Under the pieces are notes generated by a model, which saw nothing but the letters and a program-made list of their open reading frames with translations, was not told where the DNA came from and searched no databases. This document shows positions 18,045 to 26,114 of a DNA stretch of 64,000 nt, in pieces (within the stretch, counting starts at the first letter, position 1; each line of letters begins with the position of its first letter). The position numbers and the translations under genes are program-made. The DNA is taken from the NCBI GenBank assembly GCA_963826165.1, contig CAWGWC010000003.1, forward strand, positions 248,001 to 312,000. Reading direction: 5' to 3'. The stretch is from JACVRW01 sp963826165. Lineage in GTDB: Bacteria > Actinomycetota > Thermoleophilia > Solirubrobacterales > Thermoleophilaceae.

Positions 18045-18229
18045 TGGCCAGCCTCCCGGCCCGCTTCTACCAGCTATTTGCCGTTTCTGCCCAATCCGTT
18101 TACGGCACCCCTGCCGAAACGGTGAGCGTGTTATCCCTTATCGGCAGGTCGCGTGCATCAGTCAACCCCCTCTGCGCAGAATCGGTGGAGGGTTGGCGAC
18201 CCAAGGCACCTCATCGAGGCCGAATCTGG

Positions 18230-18994
18230 TCAGCCGGGCGCCCCGGAGGACGCGTCCTCGCGCGCCAGGCTGATCGGCTCGACCAGACGCGAGAGCTGGA
18301 TGCTGATCTCGTAGAGGGCCATCAGCGGCACCATCTCGAGCACGAGCGTGATGGGATCGAGCGTGGGCAGCAGCGCCGCCAGGACGGCGATGGCCAGGAT
18401 GGCGTAGCGCCGGCTCCGGCGCAGCTTGTCGTAGGAGACCACGCCCAGCCGCGTGAGCACCAGCACGCCGACCGGAACCTGGAAGCCCAGGCCCAGGGCG
18501 AGCATCGTCATCACGGCGAAGTCGTAGTAGTCGCTCGCCCGCAGCTGGTTGTTGAACTGGGACTCGTTGAACGACAGCAGGAAGTCGAGCGCCGGCGGGA
18601 GCACCACCAGGTAGCAGAACACCACCCCGCCGATGAACAGCACCGGCACCATGAGAAGCAGCGGGATCGCCAGCAGCCGCTCGCGCGGGCGGAGGGCCGG
18701 AACGAGGAAGGCGTAGGCCTGGTAGAGCAGCACCGGCAGCGTGAGCAGGATCGCCGCGTAGCCGGCGTTCTTCAGCGTCTGGATGAAGGGCTCGGCCGGC
18801 CCCAGCGTGATCGGCACGTAGCCGTCGGGCAACGGGGCGTTGATGATGTCGAGGACGAGATCGCTCTGCCACGCGGTCAGCGAGAAGGCCACCACGAAGG
18901 CCGCGAGCGACACCATCAGGCGCGCCCGCAGCTCGTCGAGGTGATCGACGACCGTCAGCTCTTCGTCGTGAGCGACCGGCTTGATCCGGCGCAT
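18230..18994 (-). CDS. tatC: Twin-arginine translocase subunit TatC
   Basis: A 254-residue integral membrane protein with six hydrophobic spans. The N-terminal VVDHLDELRARL motif is the TatC signature that recognises twin-arginine signal peptides, and FALSLGFQVPV-type segments follow (seen here as LALGLGFQVPVGVL). TatC is the receptor for folded exported proteins. It lies 19 bases after tatA, so both are probably one transcript. Candidate Tat cargo in the window was not obvious. Confidence 0.93.
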   Translation of the reverse strand: MRRIKPVAHDEELTVVDHLDELRARLMVSLAAFVVAFSLTAWQSDLVLDIINAPLPDGYVPITLGPAEPFIQTLKNAGYAAILLTLPVLLYQAYAFLVPALRPRERLLAIPLLLMVPVLFIGGVVFCYLVVLPPALDFLLSFNESQFNNQLRASDYYDFAVMTMLALGLGFQVPVGVLVLTRLGVVSYDKLRRSRRYAILAIAVLAALLPTLDPITLVLEMVPLMALYEISIQLSRLVEPISLAREDASSGAPG

Positions 18995-19013
18995 GAGCTT
19001 CTGCTCGCTTCGC

Positions 19014-19202
19014 TCAGGACTTCTCGGCGGCGCTCGGCTCGCCGGCCGGCAGCTCGTCGCGATCGGATCCGCTCACGGAGTCCTTGAAGCTGCGCATGCC
19101 GCTGCCCAGCGACTTGCCGAGCTCAGGCAGCTTCTTGGGTCCGAAGATGAGCAGAGCCACGATGAGCACGACGATCAATTCCATTGGTCCGATACCAGGC
19201 AC
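19014..19202 (-). CDS. tatA: Sec-independent translocase subunit TatA
   Basis: A 62-residue protein with the TatA layout: a short N-terminus, one membrane helix (MELIVVLIVALLIFG), the hinge FGPKKLPELG, then an amphipathic helix and an acidic polar tail. It oligomerises to form the Tat pore. The GTG start is supported by AGGAGG 5 bases upstream. tatC follows in the same direction. TatB is not seen here, which is normal for minimal actinobacterial or Gram-positive TatAC systems. Confidence 0.92.
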   Translation of the reverse strand: MPGIGPMELIVVLIVALLIFGPKKLPELGKSLGSGMRSFKDSVSGSDRDELPAGEPSAAEKS

Positions 19203-19258
19203 GAAGGCCTCCTGTGTTGCGGGTAGGACCTCTTCCTACGCAGGCCAGCTGCAGCGGA

Positions 19259-19801
19259 TCACCCGGGGGCGGACTCCGGATGCCCGATCACCCCCACCAC
19301 GGGGGCCGGTTCGAGACTCTCCGTGAGTACGTCATCGACCGCAAAGCCGTGCTCTGACAGGACACCTGCGAGCGTGCGCCCGAAGTCCGCGGCGGACCGG
19401 ACGTCGCTCCATCCTGGCGCCTGGTTGAACAGGTAGAGCCGCCCTCCGGGAGTCAGCAGCTCTCGGGCGCGTCCGAGCGCCTCGGCCGGTCGGCGCCAGA
19501 AGACGGCCACGTGAACGGCGAACAGCTTGTCGAACGAATGGGCGCCGAGGCGAGCGCCGGCCAGCGTGGACGTCTCGAGCTCGGCCCGGCCGGACGCGAT
19601 GTGCTCGCGGTTTCGCCTGGTGGCCGCGTCGATCATCTTGGCCGAGCGGTCGATGCCCACGACCCGGCCGTTCGTGAGGCGCTCGCATACCAGGGAGACG
19701 GCCACGCCGTGGCCGCAGCCGACCTCGAGCAGGCGATCGCCCGGCTGCACGGCGAGCGCGTCGACCGCCCACGCGAGGCGTGGTGACGCTCCGTGCGTCA
19801 C
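19259..19801 (-). CDS. Class I SAM-dependent methyltransferase
   Basis: A 180-residue protein with the Rossmann-like methyltransferase fold. Motif I is LLEVGCGHGVAVSLV (about residues 22-36), then VVGIDRSAKMIDAA with the acidic ribose-binding Asp, and LTPGGRLYLFNQAP as the post-III motif. The GTG start overlaps the stop of the upstream phosphodiester-glycosidase gene by 4 bases. Substrate is unknown. It is small for the family but all SAM-binding elements are present. Confidence 0.82.
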   Translation of the reverse strand: MTHGASPRLAWAVDALAVQPGDRLLEVGCGHGVAVSLVCERLTNGRVVGIDRSAKMIDAATRRNREHIASGRAELETSTLAGARLGAHSFDKLFAVHVAVFWRRPAEALGRARELLTPGGRLYLFNQAPGWSDVRSAADFGRTLAGVLSEHGFAVDDVLTESLEPAPVVGVIGHPESAPG

Positions 19802-20544
19802 CCGACGGGATCGAACACGAGCGCGGTGACCACGGGACGCGACTCGGGCGCGGGCTGACTCTCGTGCGAGTAAGGGCGGTTGAGCAGGTGGCCACGATGG
19901 ACGAGGGTGGCCGAGCCGCCGCCGTCGAGGTTGAGGGCCTCCCTGGCGCCGAACGAGATCAGCAGCCGTGCGAGCTCGCCCAGGTCGAGGCCGCCGTCCA
20001 CCCCCGATCTGCGTCCGTCGCAGCAGACGGCAAGCAGCTCCTGGCCGTTCAGCCCCATCGCGCAGCGCGGATGACGGGCGGCCGTGATGTCGGAGTCGAA
20101 CTGCTCGGCGCCGCTCGAGAAGCCCTCGCGGTCTTCGCCGAGCGCTACTGGCTCCCCTCCCGAGACCAGCAGCGGTCCGGCCTGCAACAGGTCGCCGGGC
20201 GGCTCGACCTCGAGCCGCTGGCGCGGGGCGATCCTCACTTCGCGGTCCATCTGCAGACAGGCGCGCCGCGGGCCCCAGGGATCCGCGATCGGCTCGTGGG
20301 CCAGGGCTGCGCCGGCAATCCTCACCTCGCCGAGCGGGCGATAGGGGTCGCGCAAGAAGAAGCCGCCGACCATCGCCTCCTCGACTCCGTTGTCCGCGCA
20401 CCAGTGATCGAGCCGGGTGGGCTCCGGGAAGTGGACCACGCGGACAGCGGTGCCCGGCAGCGGATGGCGCACCAGGTAGACCGTGGTCTCCTCGCCGCTC
20501 GACAGCCTGATCCGGGCCAGCTCGTAGGCGATGCCGTGACTCAC
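19798..20544 (-). CDS. Phosphodiester glycosidase (NAGPA-like) family protein
   Basis: A 248-residue protein from the GTG at 20544 (a TTG at 20589 would add 15 residues with no homology feel). It shows VGGFFLRDPYRPLGEVRI, then DGRRSGVDGGLDLGELARLL and ALNLDGGGSATLV, the hallmark motifs of the fold that includes the mammalian uncovering enzyme and bacterial exopolysaccharide phosphodiester glycosidases. It has no obvious signal peptide, unlike most members. It is coupled by a GTGA overlap to the methyltransferase. Confidence 0.78.
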   Translation of the reverse strand: MSHGIAYELARIRLSSGEETTVYLVRHPLPGTAVRVVHFPEPTRLDHWCADNGVEEAMVGGFFLRDPYRPLGEVRIAGAALAHEPIADPWGPRRACLQMDREVRIAPRQRLEVEPPGDLLQAGPLLVSGGEPVALGEDREGFSSGAEQFDSDITAARHPRCAMGLNGQELLAVCCDGRRSGVDGGLDLGELARLLISFGAREALNLDGGGSATLVHRGHLLNRPYSHESQPAPESRPVVTALVFDPVG

Positions 20545-20560
20545 GCCGCGGGAGGTTAAA

Positions 20561-20575
20561 CCCCCGCTTGGGGGG
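20561..20575 (-). terminator. Possible GC hairpin terminator
   Basis: On the minus strand CCCCC-AAGC-GGGGG is followed by TTTAA. It could end leftward transcription coming from the RTX gene, or act in the leader of the glycosidase gene. The T-run is short, so this is tentative. Confidence 0.35.
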
Positions 20576-20660
20576 TCCAGACCAGACAACCGGGGGTATC
20601 AACCGTCCGCCGGGGGCGTGAGACTCCCAGTCGAGGCACCCCCAGAGAAGGAAGCATCCG

Positions 20661-20915
20661 ATGTTCAGAGTGGGCATGTACCGGTCGGCGGGCTGGTGCT
20701 TTTCCTGCGGCCGCCAGACCGTAATGGTCAAGCCGCGGGTGAACCACCTGCTCCACCTCGCGCTCAGCGTGGTGACGTTGGGCCTGTGGCTGATCGTCTG
20801 GGCGGCGCTCGGGTTCCGCAACTCCGAGCGACCCCCGTACTGCGAGAGCTGTGGCACGGAGGCCGACAGCGGGCCTATGCCCGCCGTGTTCGAGCCGCCG
20901 ATGCACTCACCCTGA
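20661..20915 (+). CDS. Small zinc-ribbon protein with one membrane helix
   Basis: An 84-residue protein. A CxxC pair near residues 13-16 (CFSC) and a second near 62-65 (CESC) bracket a hydrophobic helix (HLALSVVTLGLWLIVWAALG), giving a treble-clef-like metal site interrupted by a membrane hairpin. Similar small proteins occur widely in actinobacteria without assigned function. A GAAGGAAG ribosome site precedes the ATG. Its last 41 bases overlap the end of the convergent RTX gene. Confidence 0.72.
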   Translation: MFRVGMYRSAGWCFSCGRQTVMVKPRVNHLLHLALSVVTLGLWLIVWAALGFRNSERPPYCESCGTEADSGPMPAVFEPPMHSP

Positions 20916-21633
20916 GCGCCTCGCAGCCGCTGGTCCTGGGCCTGTCGACCCGGTCCAGTGTCAGACGATCGCGGCCCTTGCCGCAGGCGACCACGGCGTC
21001 CGCCGCGGCGGGCTGATCGCGGGCGTCGAGCTTGTCGGCGTCCGCGCCGCCGAAGAGGCGGTCCACGCCCAGGCCGGCGCGCAGCACGTCGTTCCCGTCG
21101 TCTCCGATCATGAGGTCGGCCCCGCCCCGACCGGTCATGAGGTCGCGTCCCGCGCCACCACGCAGGATGTCGCGGCCGTCACCCCCCACCAGCTGGTCGT
21201 CGCCCTCATCGCCCGCAAAGTTGAAGCGGCTTCTCCCCTGTCCGCGGATCAGGTCGCGTCCCGGTCCGCCCTTGACGTTGACCTGCGCCGCGGTGGAGCT
21301 GGGAGTGCGGGCGTCGGCCCGGTCCGCTCCGTCCGCGAGCCTGGCCTGCACGAGCCTCACGCCCGCGGAGATCGAGCACAGAACCCTGCCCTGCGGATCG
21401 GTTTCGCAACCGGGGCCGGCTGCGATCTCGGCTCCGGCGTCCGTGAGGCGAATCAGCCGGCCGGTCGAGGAGGCCTCCACCAGCAGCCGGTTGCTCTCGC
21501 CCGGCCCGGCCTCGAATACGACCCAGCGCTTTTCCCCGGACACGAGCGTGGACGCCGTGGCCGCGGTGGAGACGGCGGGGTGCGCGCCGAGCAGCAGCAC
21601 GCCCAGGGTCACCGAGGCGATCAGCGGCCTCAT
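20875..21633 (-). CDS. Secreted RTX-type calcium-binding repeat protein
   Basis: A 252-residue protein with a signal peptide (residues 1-25, ending in STAATA) and a short N-terminal beta domain. About eight nonapeptide-like repeats follow (GGPGRDLIRG, GDEGDDQLVG, GDGRDILRG, GAGRDLMTG and so on, about residues 120-205), the GGxGxDxx calcium-binding beta-roll. Two cysteines in the N-terminal part and two in the tail may form disulfides. It lacks a catalytic domain. It is divergent from the heme peroxidase. Confidence 0.83.
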   Translation of the reverse strand: MRPLIASVTLGVLLLGAHPAVSTAATASTLVSGEKRWVVFEAGPGESNRLLVEASSTGRLIRLTDAGAEIAAGPGCETDPQGRVLCSISAGVRLVQARLADGADRADARTPSSTAAQVNVKGGPGRDLIRGQGRSRFNFAGDEGDDQLVGGDGRDILRGGAGRDLMTGRGGADLMIGDDGNDVLRAGLGVDRLFGGADADKLDARDQPAAADAVVACGKGRDRLTLDRVDRPRTSGCEALRVSASAARTRRA

Positions 21634-21714
21634 CCGCCGCAGCGTAACCGTTGACGGCGAGTGGGACGGCGTGAGAGTGTCGAGCCCGCGTCGGCCCCAA
21701 GGACAGGAGGCGGT

Positions 21715-23445
21715 GTGGACAAGCACGGTTCCGAGAGCTACTACGTGGTCGGAGAGGGACTTCTGACCGAAGCCGACGGGGGACGCACGGTGGCGGCCCT
21801 CGCGGCCGCCGACACCGCACCGCCGTTTCGCTTCTCGCGGATGGGCCCGAAGGGGAACGGCAAGCAGCTCGGCGAGCCCAACCGGAAGAAGGTCGGGCAC
21901 GAGATGGCCGCCGGCGGCGGGGGCGCCACCGGGGTGCCGGCGGGCTTCACCTACCTGGGCCAGTTCGTGGACCACGACCTGACCTTCGACCGGACCACGG
22001 TGACGCTCGGCACCAACATCTCGCCCGCCGCGCTGCTTCAGGGACGCTCGCCCAGCCTCGACCTCGACTCGCTCTACGGCGCCGGCCCGCAGGACCCGGA
22101 GTCGGCCAAGTTCTACGAGGCGGACGGGCTGCATCTCAAGATGGGCAAGACCATCGCGGCGGACGGGATCCCCGCCAAGGACGGCTTCGACCTGCCGCGC
22201 GGCCTGGGCAACACCCAGGCCAAGAAGCGCAAGGCGGTGATCCCTGATCCGCGCAACGACGAGAACCTCGCCGTGGCCCAGACCCACCTGGCGATGATCC
22301 GCTTCCACAACCGCGTGGTCGACACGCTGCCCGCCTCGGTGCCCGCGGGTCAGCGCTTCACGAAGGCGCGCGAGCTCGTGACGAAGCACTACCAGTGGAT
22401 GCTGCGCACCGACTATCTGACGCGAATCGCCGCGGCCGGCGTGGTCAGCAACGTGTTCAACCAGGGCCGCAAGGCCTTCGAGGTGGGCGCCACGCCCACC
22501 GACGTTCCGACCATGCCGCTGGAGTTCTCGGTGGCCGGCTTCCGGCTCGGGCACGCGATGATCCGGCGCGGCTACAACTGGAACAAGATCTTCGACGGCG
22601 GGTCGGGGTCGCTCGAGCTGCTGTTCCTGTTCTCGGCCACGGGAGGCGACCTCGGCGGCGGCTCGCGGCTGCCCAGCAACTGGATCGCCGACTTCCGGCG
22701 TCTCTACGACTTCGGCGAGATCCCCAAGCCGGGCCTGGTGGTGCCGGCGGGCAAGTTCAACCGGGCGATGCGCATCGACTCGACCCTGGTCAACCCGCTC
22801 GAGCATCTGCCGACCGGCACCTTCGGCGGGCCCAACGTCGGCTTCAACGACGCTCGCCGCAACCTCGCCTTTCGCAACCTCACGCGCGCGAAGATGGTCA
22901 ACCTGGCCACGGGTCAGCAGATGGTCACCTTCCTGAAGAACAAGGGCGTGACCGTGACCAAGCTGACGGCGGCCCAGCTGCGCAACGGCTCCGGGGGCGC
23001 GGACATCGGCTCCCTCACCCAGACCCAGCGCGAGGCGTTCCTCAAGAACACCCCGCTCTGGTTCTACGTCCTGCGCGAGGCGGAGTTCAACGGCGGCAAG
23101 CTGAAGGGGGTGGGTGCCCGCATCGTGGCGGAGACCTTCCACCGCGCGATGGAGGGCAGCACCCACTCGATCGTCCGCGACACGGCGTTCAAGCCCTCGC
23201 TCGGGCCCAACAACCAGACCTTCCGGATGGTCGACCTGTTGTTCTTCGCCTTCGAGGGCAAGAAGGCGCTGCTGGCGCCGCTCGGCTGGTCCCGCCTCAG
23301 CCGGCCTCGCCGTAGGCCGGCTCCGCCGACCGTGCGGGCTCGGAGGCAGGCGCCTCCTCGGGCCGCAGCACGAGCAGTGCCACCACCAGAGCGACAGCAA
23401 CGAGGCCCGCCCCGATCAGGTAGGCCAGGTGAAAGCCGGAGTTGA
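21715..23445 (+). CDS. Animal-type heme peroxidase
   Basis: A 576-residue member of the peroxidase-cyclooxygenase superfamily. The distal site appears as GQFVDHDLTFD, with Gln83 and distal His87 plus the Asp calcium ligand. RFHNRVVD near 200 and the proximal-His motif FRLGHAMIRRGY (His280) follow. The GTG at 21715 is supported by AGGAGG 4 bases upstream. No signal peptide is evident. The last 50 residues are Pro/Arg-rich and run antisense over the end of the adjacent MFS gene by 149 bases, so the true domain probably ends near LLAPLGW. Confidence 0.85.
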   Translation: MDKHGSESYYVVGEGLLTEADGGRTVAALAAADTAPPFRFSRMGPKGNGKQLGEPNRKKVGHEMAAGGGGATGVPAGFTYLGQFVDHDLTFDRTTVTLGTNISPAALLQGRSPSLDLDSLYGAGPQDPESAKFYEADGLHLKMGKTIAADGIPAKDGFDLPRGLGNTQAKKRKAVIPDPRNDENLAVAQTHLAMIRFHNRVVDTLPASVPAGQRFTKARELVTKHYQWMLRTDYLTRIAAAGVVSNVFNQGRKAFEVGATPTDVPTMPLEFSVAGFRLGHAMIRRGYNWNKIFDGGSGSLELLFLFSATGGDLGGGSRLPSNWIADFRRLYDFGEIPKPGLVVPAGKFNRAMRIDSTLVNPLEHLPTGTFGGPNVGFNDARRNLAFRNLTRAKMVNLATGQQMVTFLKNKGVTVTKLTAAQLRNGSGGADIGSLTQTQREAFLKNTPLWFYVLREAEFNGGKLKGVGARIVAETFHRAMEGSTHSIVRDTAFKPSLGPNNQTFRMVDLLFFAFEGKKALLAPLGWSRLSRPRRRPAPPTVRARRQAPPRAAARAVPPPERQQRGPPRSGRPGESRS

Positions 23446-24778
23446 GCGCGGCCGCGGTGGATTCGCCGTCGGCCAGCAGGCCGGCCGTGCGCTCGCTGGC
23501 GAGCGTGGCCAGCACCGCCAGGCCGATGGCGCCGCCCACCTGCACGCTCGTGTTGACGAGCCCGGAGGCCAGTCCCGAGTCGCTGGGGGTGGCTCCCGAC
23601 ATGGCGAGCGACATCAGGGCCGGGAAGCCGAAGCCGGCGCCGGTGCCGAACAGGACCATCGCCGGGAGGATGTCGACGGCGAAGCTGCCGTCCACCGGGG
23701 TCCGGGCGAAGAGCAGCATCCCGGCGCCGATGGCCACCATGCTGGGGATCAGTACCGGCTTGGAGCCGAAGCGCATGTTCGCGCGAGCCGAGTAGCGGAA
23801 CGAGATGGTGCCCATCACGATCGTGGAGGGCAGGAAGGCCAGCCCGACCTCGAGCGCGCTGTAACCAAGGATCCGCTGCATGTAGAGGGCGCCCAGGAAG
23901 AACATCCCGAACATGCCCACCACCAGCAGCGCCTGGATCAGGTTGGCTCCGGTCACGTTGGGCGAGCGGAACAGCCGAAGCGGCATGAGCGGGTTCTCGA
24001 TGCGCGACTGGCGCACCAGGAAGGCAGCGAGCAGGAGCAGCGAGACCGCTCCGAGCGCGAGCGTCCTGGTGGAGCCCCAGCCCTCCTCGGCCACGCCGAG
24101 GATGGTGTACACGCCGAGCATCAACCCGCCGGTGAGCAGCGCCGCGCCAGGGATGTCCGCGCCCTCGCCGAAGCCGATGCCCTCGCCGTCCTCCACCAGC
24201 CGCAGTGCGAACAGTGCCGTGGCCACGCCGATCGGCAGGTTGACGAAGAAGATCCAGTGCCAGTTGATGGCCTCGGTGAGCACGCCGCCCACCAGCAGGC
24301 CGATCGAGCCGCCGGCGACCGCGACGAAGGTGTAGACCCCGATCGCCTTGGCCTGCTCGCGCGGCTCGGGGAACATCGTCACGATCATGCCCAGGACCAC
24401 CGCGGAGGTCAGCGCTCCGCCGACGCCCTGCACGAAGCGCGCGCCGATCAGCATGCCCTGGCTCTGCGCCACCGCGCAGAACAGCGAGGCCACGGTGAAG
24501 ATCGCCAGGCCGATCAGGAAGATCCGCCGCTGGCCGATGAGATCGCCCATGCGGCCGGCGAGCAGGAGCAGCCCGCCGAAGGCGATCAGGTAGGCGTTGA
24601 CCACCCAGGCGAGATCGCTCTGCGAGAAGCCCAGGTCGTCCTGGATCGAGGGCAGAGCGACGTTCACGATCGTCGCGTCAAGGACGATCATCAGCACGCC
24701 CACGCACAGCACGTAGAGCGCCAGCCAGCGTTGTCGGTCTGAGTTCGTGTCGGTCGGCATATTCGTGTCAACAGTCAC
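23297..24778 (-). CDS. MFS drug efflux transporter, DHA2 (14-span) family
   Basis: A 493-residue EmrB/QacA-type proton antiporter. Key features are LDATIVNVALPSIQDDLGFS in span 1, motif A as GRMGDLIGQRR, and the antiporter motif C region GGSIGLLVGGVLTEAINWHWIFFVNLP. About fourteen spans are visible. The GTG at 24778 is preferred because CAGGAG lies about 9 bases upstream; the ATG at 24760 lacks one. The 3' end overlaps the peroxidase gene. Confidence 0.9.
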   Translation of the reverse strand: MTVDTNMPTDTNSDRQRWLALYVLCVGVLMIVLDATIVNVALPSIQDDLGFSQSDLAWVVNAYLIAFGGLLLLAGRMGDLIGQRRIFLIGLAIFTVASLFCAVAQSQGMLIGARFVQGVGGALTSAVVLGMIVTMFPEPREQAKAIGVYTFVAVAGGSIGLLVGGVLTEAINWHWIFFVNLPIGVATALFALRLVEDGEGIGFGEGADIPGAALLTGGLMLGVYTILGVAEEGWGSTRTLALGAVSLLLLAAFLVRQSRIENPLMPLRLFRSPNVTGANLIQALLVVGMFGMFFLGALYMQRILGYSALEVGLAFLPSTIVMGTISFRYSARANMRFGSKPVLIPSMVAIGAGMLLFARTPVDGSFAVDILPAMVLFGTGAGFGFPALMSLAMSGATPSDSGLASGLVNTSVQVGGAIGLAVLATLASERTAGLLADGESTAAALNSGFHLAYLIGAGLVAVALVVALLVLRPEEAPASEPARSAEPAYGEAG

Positions 24779-24849
24779 TTGTCTTTGCTCCTGGGCGACG
24801 AGAAAAGCGTTCGTCCCCTTAGACAAGCAGCAGCCCCTGGACTAATCGC

Positions 24850-25479
24850 TTATCCCTCGGGTAATGCGCGCGGCAGCCAGTCCCGCACCGCTCGCCCTAC
24901 CGCCTCGGTGTCCTTGCGCAGGCTGTGGTTGCCCGCCACGGTGACCACGGAGCGGTTGGGGCCGGGCGGCGGCATGCCGAACTGGTCGCTCTCGCCCTGC
25001 ACGACGAGCACCGGCAGCTCGACCGCGTCGAGCTCGCCCAGGCGGCTCGGCGGCACGGGGCCGCCCTTGCGCCGGGGCGGCACGAGCGGGAACGCGAGGC
25101 AGAGCACGGCCACCGCGCCGGTGGCCGCCACGGTGCGGCACGCCACCCGGGCGCCCAGCGAGCGACCGCCCACGATCAGCGGCAGGCCGCTCAGCTCCCC
25201 CGCGGCCAATTGCCCGGTGACCGCGATCCAGGCCGTGTCGAGCTGCGCCGCCGGAGCCGGCGCCCGCCGCCCGGCCACGCGGTACGGCTGCTCGACCAGA
25301 GCGACGCTGATCCGCTCGGAGTTCGCGGCCTCGGTCGCCACCACCAGATCCGGAGCCGCCACGCCTCCCCCGGCCCCATGCCCGAGCACCAGGGCGGCCA
25401 CGGGATCCGTGGCCTCGTGAAGGTGGGCGCGGGCGAGACCGTGCGGAGTGTCGAGCTCGAGCGTGCTCACGCCCGCCAT
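24850..25479 (-). CDS. Alpha/beta hydrolase family protein
   Basis: A 209-residue compact alpha/beta hydrolase. ALVLGHGAGGGVAAPDL supplies the oxyanion region, GGRSLGAR the nucleophile elbow (GxSxG), VLVVQGESDQFG the acid strand, and VAGNHSLRK the His. This short form resembles the KANL3/Tex30-like and dienelactone-hydrolase-related group. Substrate is unknown. The ATG at 25479 is chosen because sequence conservation begins there. Confidence 0.82.
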   Translation of the reverse strand: MAGVSTLELDTPHGLARAHLHEATDPVAALVLGHGAGGGVAAPDLVVATEAANSERISVALVEQPYRVAGRRAPAPAAQLDTAWIAVTGQLAAGELSGLPLIVGGRSLGARVACRTVAATGAVAVLCLAFPLVPPRRKGGPVPPSRLGELDAVELPVLVVQGESDQFGMPPPGPNRSVVTVAGNHSLRKDTEAVGRAVRDWLPRALPEG

Positions 25480-25509
25480 GCTGGCAGCCCGTGCCGGCCC
25501 GGGGACCGG

Positions 25510-25528
25510 CCAGGGGTATCCCGGGTGC
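25510..25528 (+). promoter_or_regulatory. Degenerate copy of the TCAGGG-N9-GATG element
   Basis: CCAGGG, nine bases, then GTGC starting exactly 36 bases before the ATG at 25561. It matches the five clear elements in place and layout but not fully in sequence, so it is a weak candidate. The inner part CCAGGGGTATCCCGGG is nearly palindromic. Confidence 0.35.
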
Positions 25529-25560
25529 CCGAACGCGCCCGCGCGGCCGAGGATCGCCGC

Positions 25561-25764
25561 ATGACCGCCACCGACCTCCACCTGCGCCTCCAGGACCTCC
25601 AGGCCGAGCGCGCCCTGGCCGCGATCGAGGGCCTGGCCGGCAATCCCGCCTACATGGCCGACCTCCACGACGAGATCCACGCGACGAGCCAGGCCTTCGT
25701 CGGCGCCGCGGTCACCGAGATCGCGACGTTCCGGGGTCAGCTGCACGGACGGTTGACGGGCTAG
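25561..25764 (+). CDS. Small helical protein, paralog 1
   Basis: A 67-residue protein predicted all-helical, with no Cys or membrane span and no family I recognise. It aligns without gaps with the next gene product (25851-26054) at about 37 identical positions of 67, including ERALA, AYMADL and VGAAVTEIA. The pair thus arose by tandem duplication. A degenerate TCAGGG-type element lies 36 bases before its ATG. It may be a regulatory or adaptor protein. Confidence 0.68.
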   Translation: MTATDLHLRLQDLQAERALAAIEGLAGNPAYMADLHDEIHATSQAFVGAAVTEIATFRGQLHGRLTG

Positions 25765-25773
25765 ATCACCGCC

Positions 25774-25817
25774 GGTTCAGGGTGCGCATGGATCCGGTTC
25801 AGGGTGGCCCCCCGATG
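25774..25817 (+). promoter_or_regulatory. TCAGGG-N9-GATG element A
   Basis: Two GGTTCAGGGTG boxes (25774-25784 and 25796-25806) spaced 22 bases apart, the second followed by nine bases and GATG (25814). GATG lies 37 bases before the ATG at 25851. This is one of five matching elements in the 25-36 kb region. Confidence 0.75.
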
Positions 25818-25850
25818 AGATCCACGCCTCCGAAGCGCAGGATGGGCCTC

Positions 25851-26054
25851 ATGTTGGCCACCGAGATACAGAGCCGTCTGGTCGAGCTGAAGCACGAGCG
25901 AGCCCTCGCAGAGAGCGAAGGCCTGTGGCGCGTCACCGCCTACATGGCGGACCTCGACCGCGAGATCGCGGAGACCCTCAGCGCCTACGTCGGCGCCGCG
26001 GTCACGGAGATCGCGAGTCTGAGGGCTGAGCTCTCCGGCCCCCAGGTGGGCTGA
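25851..26054 (+). CDS. Small helical protein, paralog 2
   Basis: A 67-residue paralog of the preceding gene, about 55% identical over its whole length. The ATG at 25851 gives equal length to the paralog and the conserved 37-base spacing to the upstream element; in-frame ATGs at 25842 and 25815 are also possible. The gene lies 61 bases before the first LAL regulator on the same strand. No family is recognised. Its place inside the regulated cluster is the best clue to its role. Confidence 0.7.
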   Translation: MLATEIQSRLVELKHERALAESEGLWRVTAYMADLDREIAETLSAYVGAAVTEIASLRAELSGPQVG

Positions 26055-26114
26055 CGCCCCGCCCGCCGCGGGCAAGGAAACAGCATATGCTCACCCCCCA
26101 GGGGGACAGTCGAC

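Noticed and set aside
18045..18229. Possible c-di-GMP riboswitch upstream of the HD-GYP gene
   Set aside because: Only weak inverted repeats (CCGTTTC and GAAACGG) are seen; I could not fit the conserved riboswitch core.
24778..24827. CTTGTCT and AGACAAG arms in the leader of the first DHA2 exporter
   Set aside because: Arms are 7 bases with a 36-base spacer, and no regulator gene is adjacent; likely chance.
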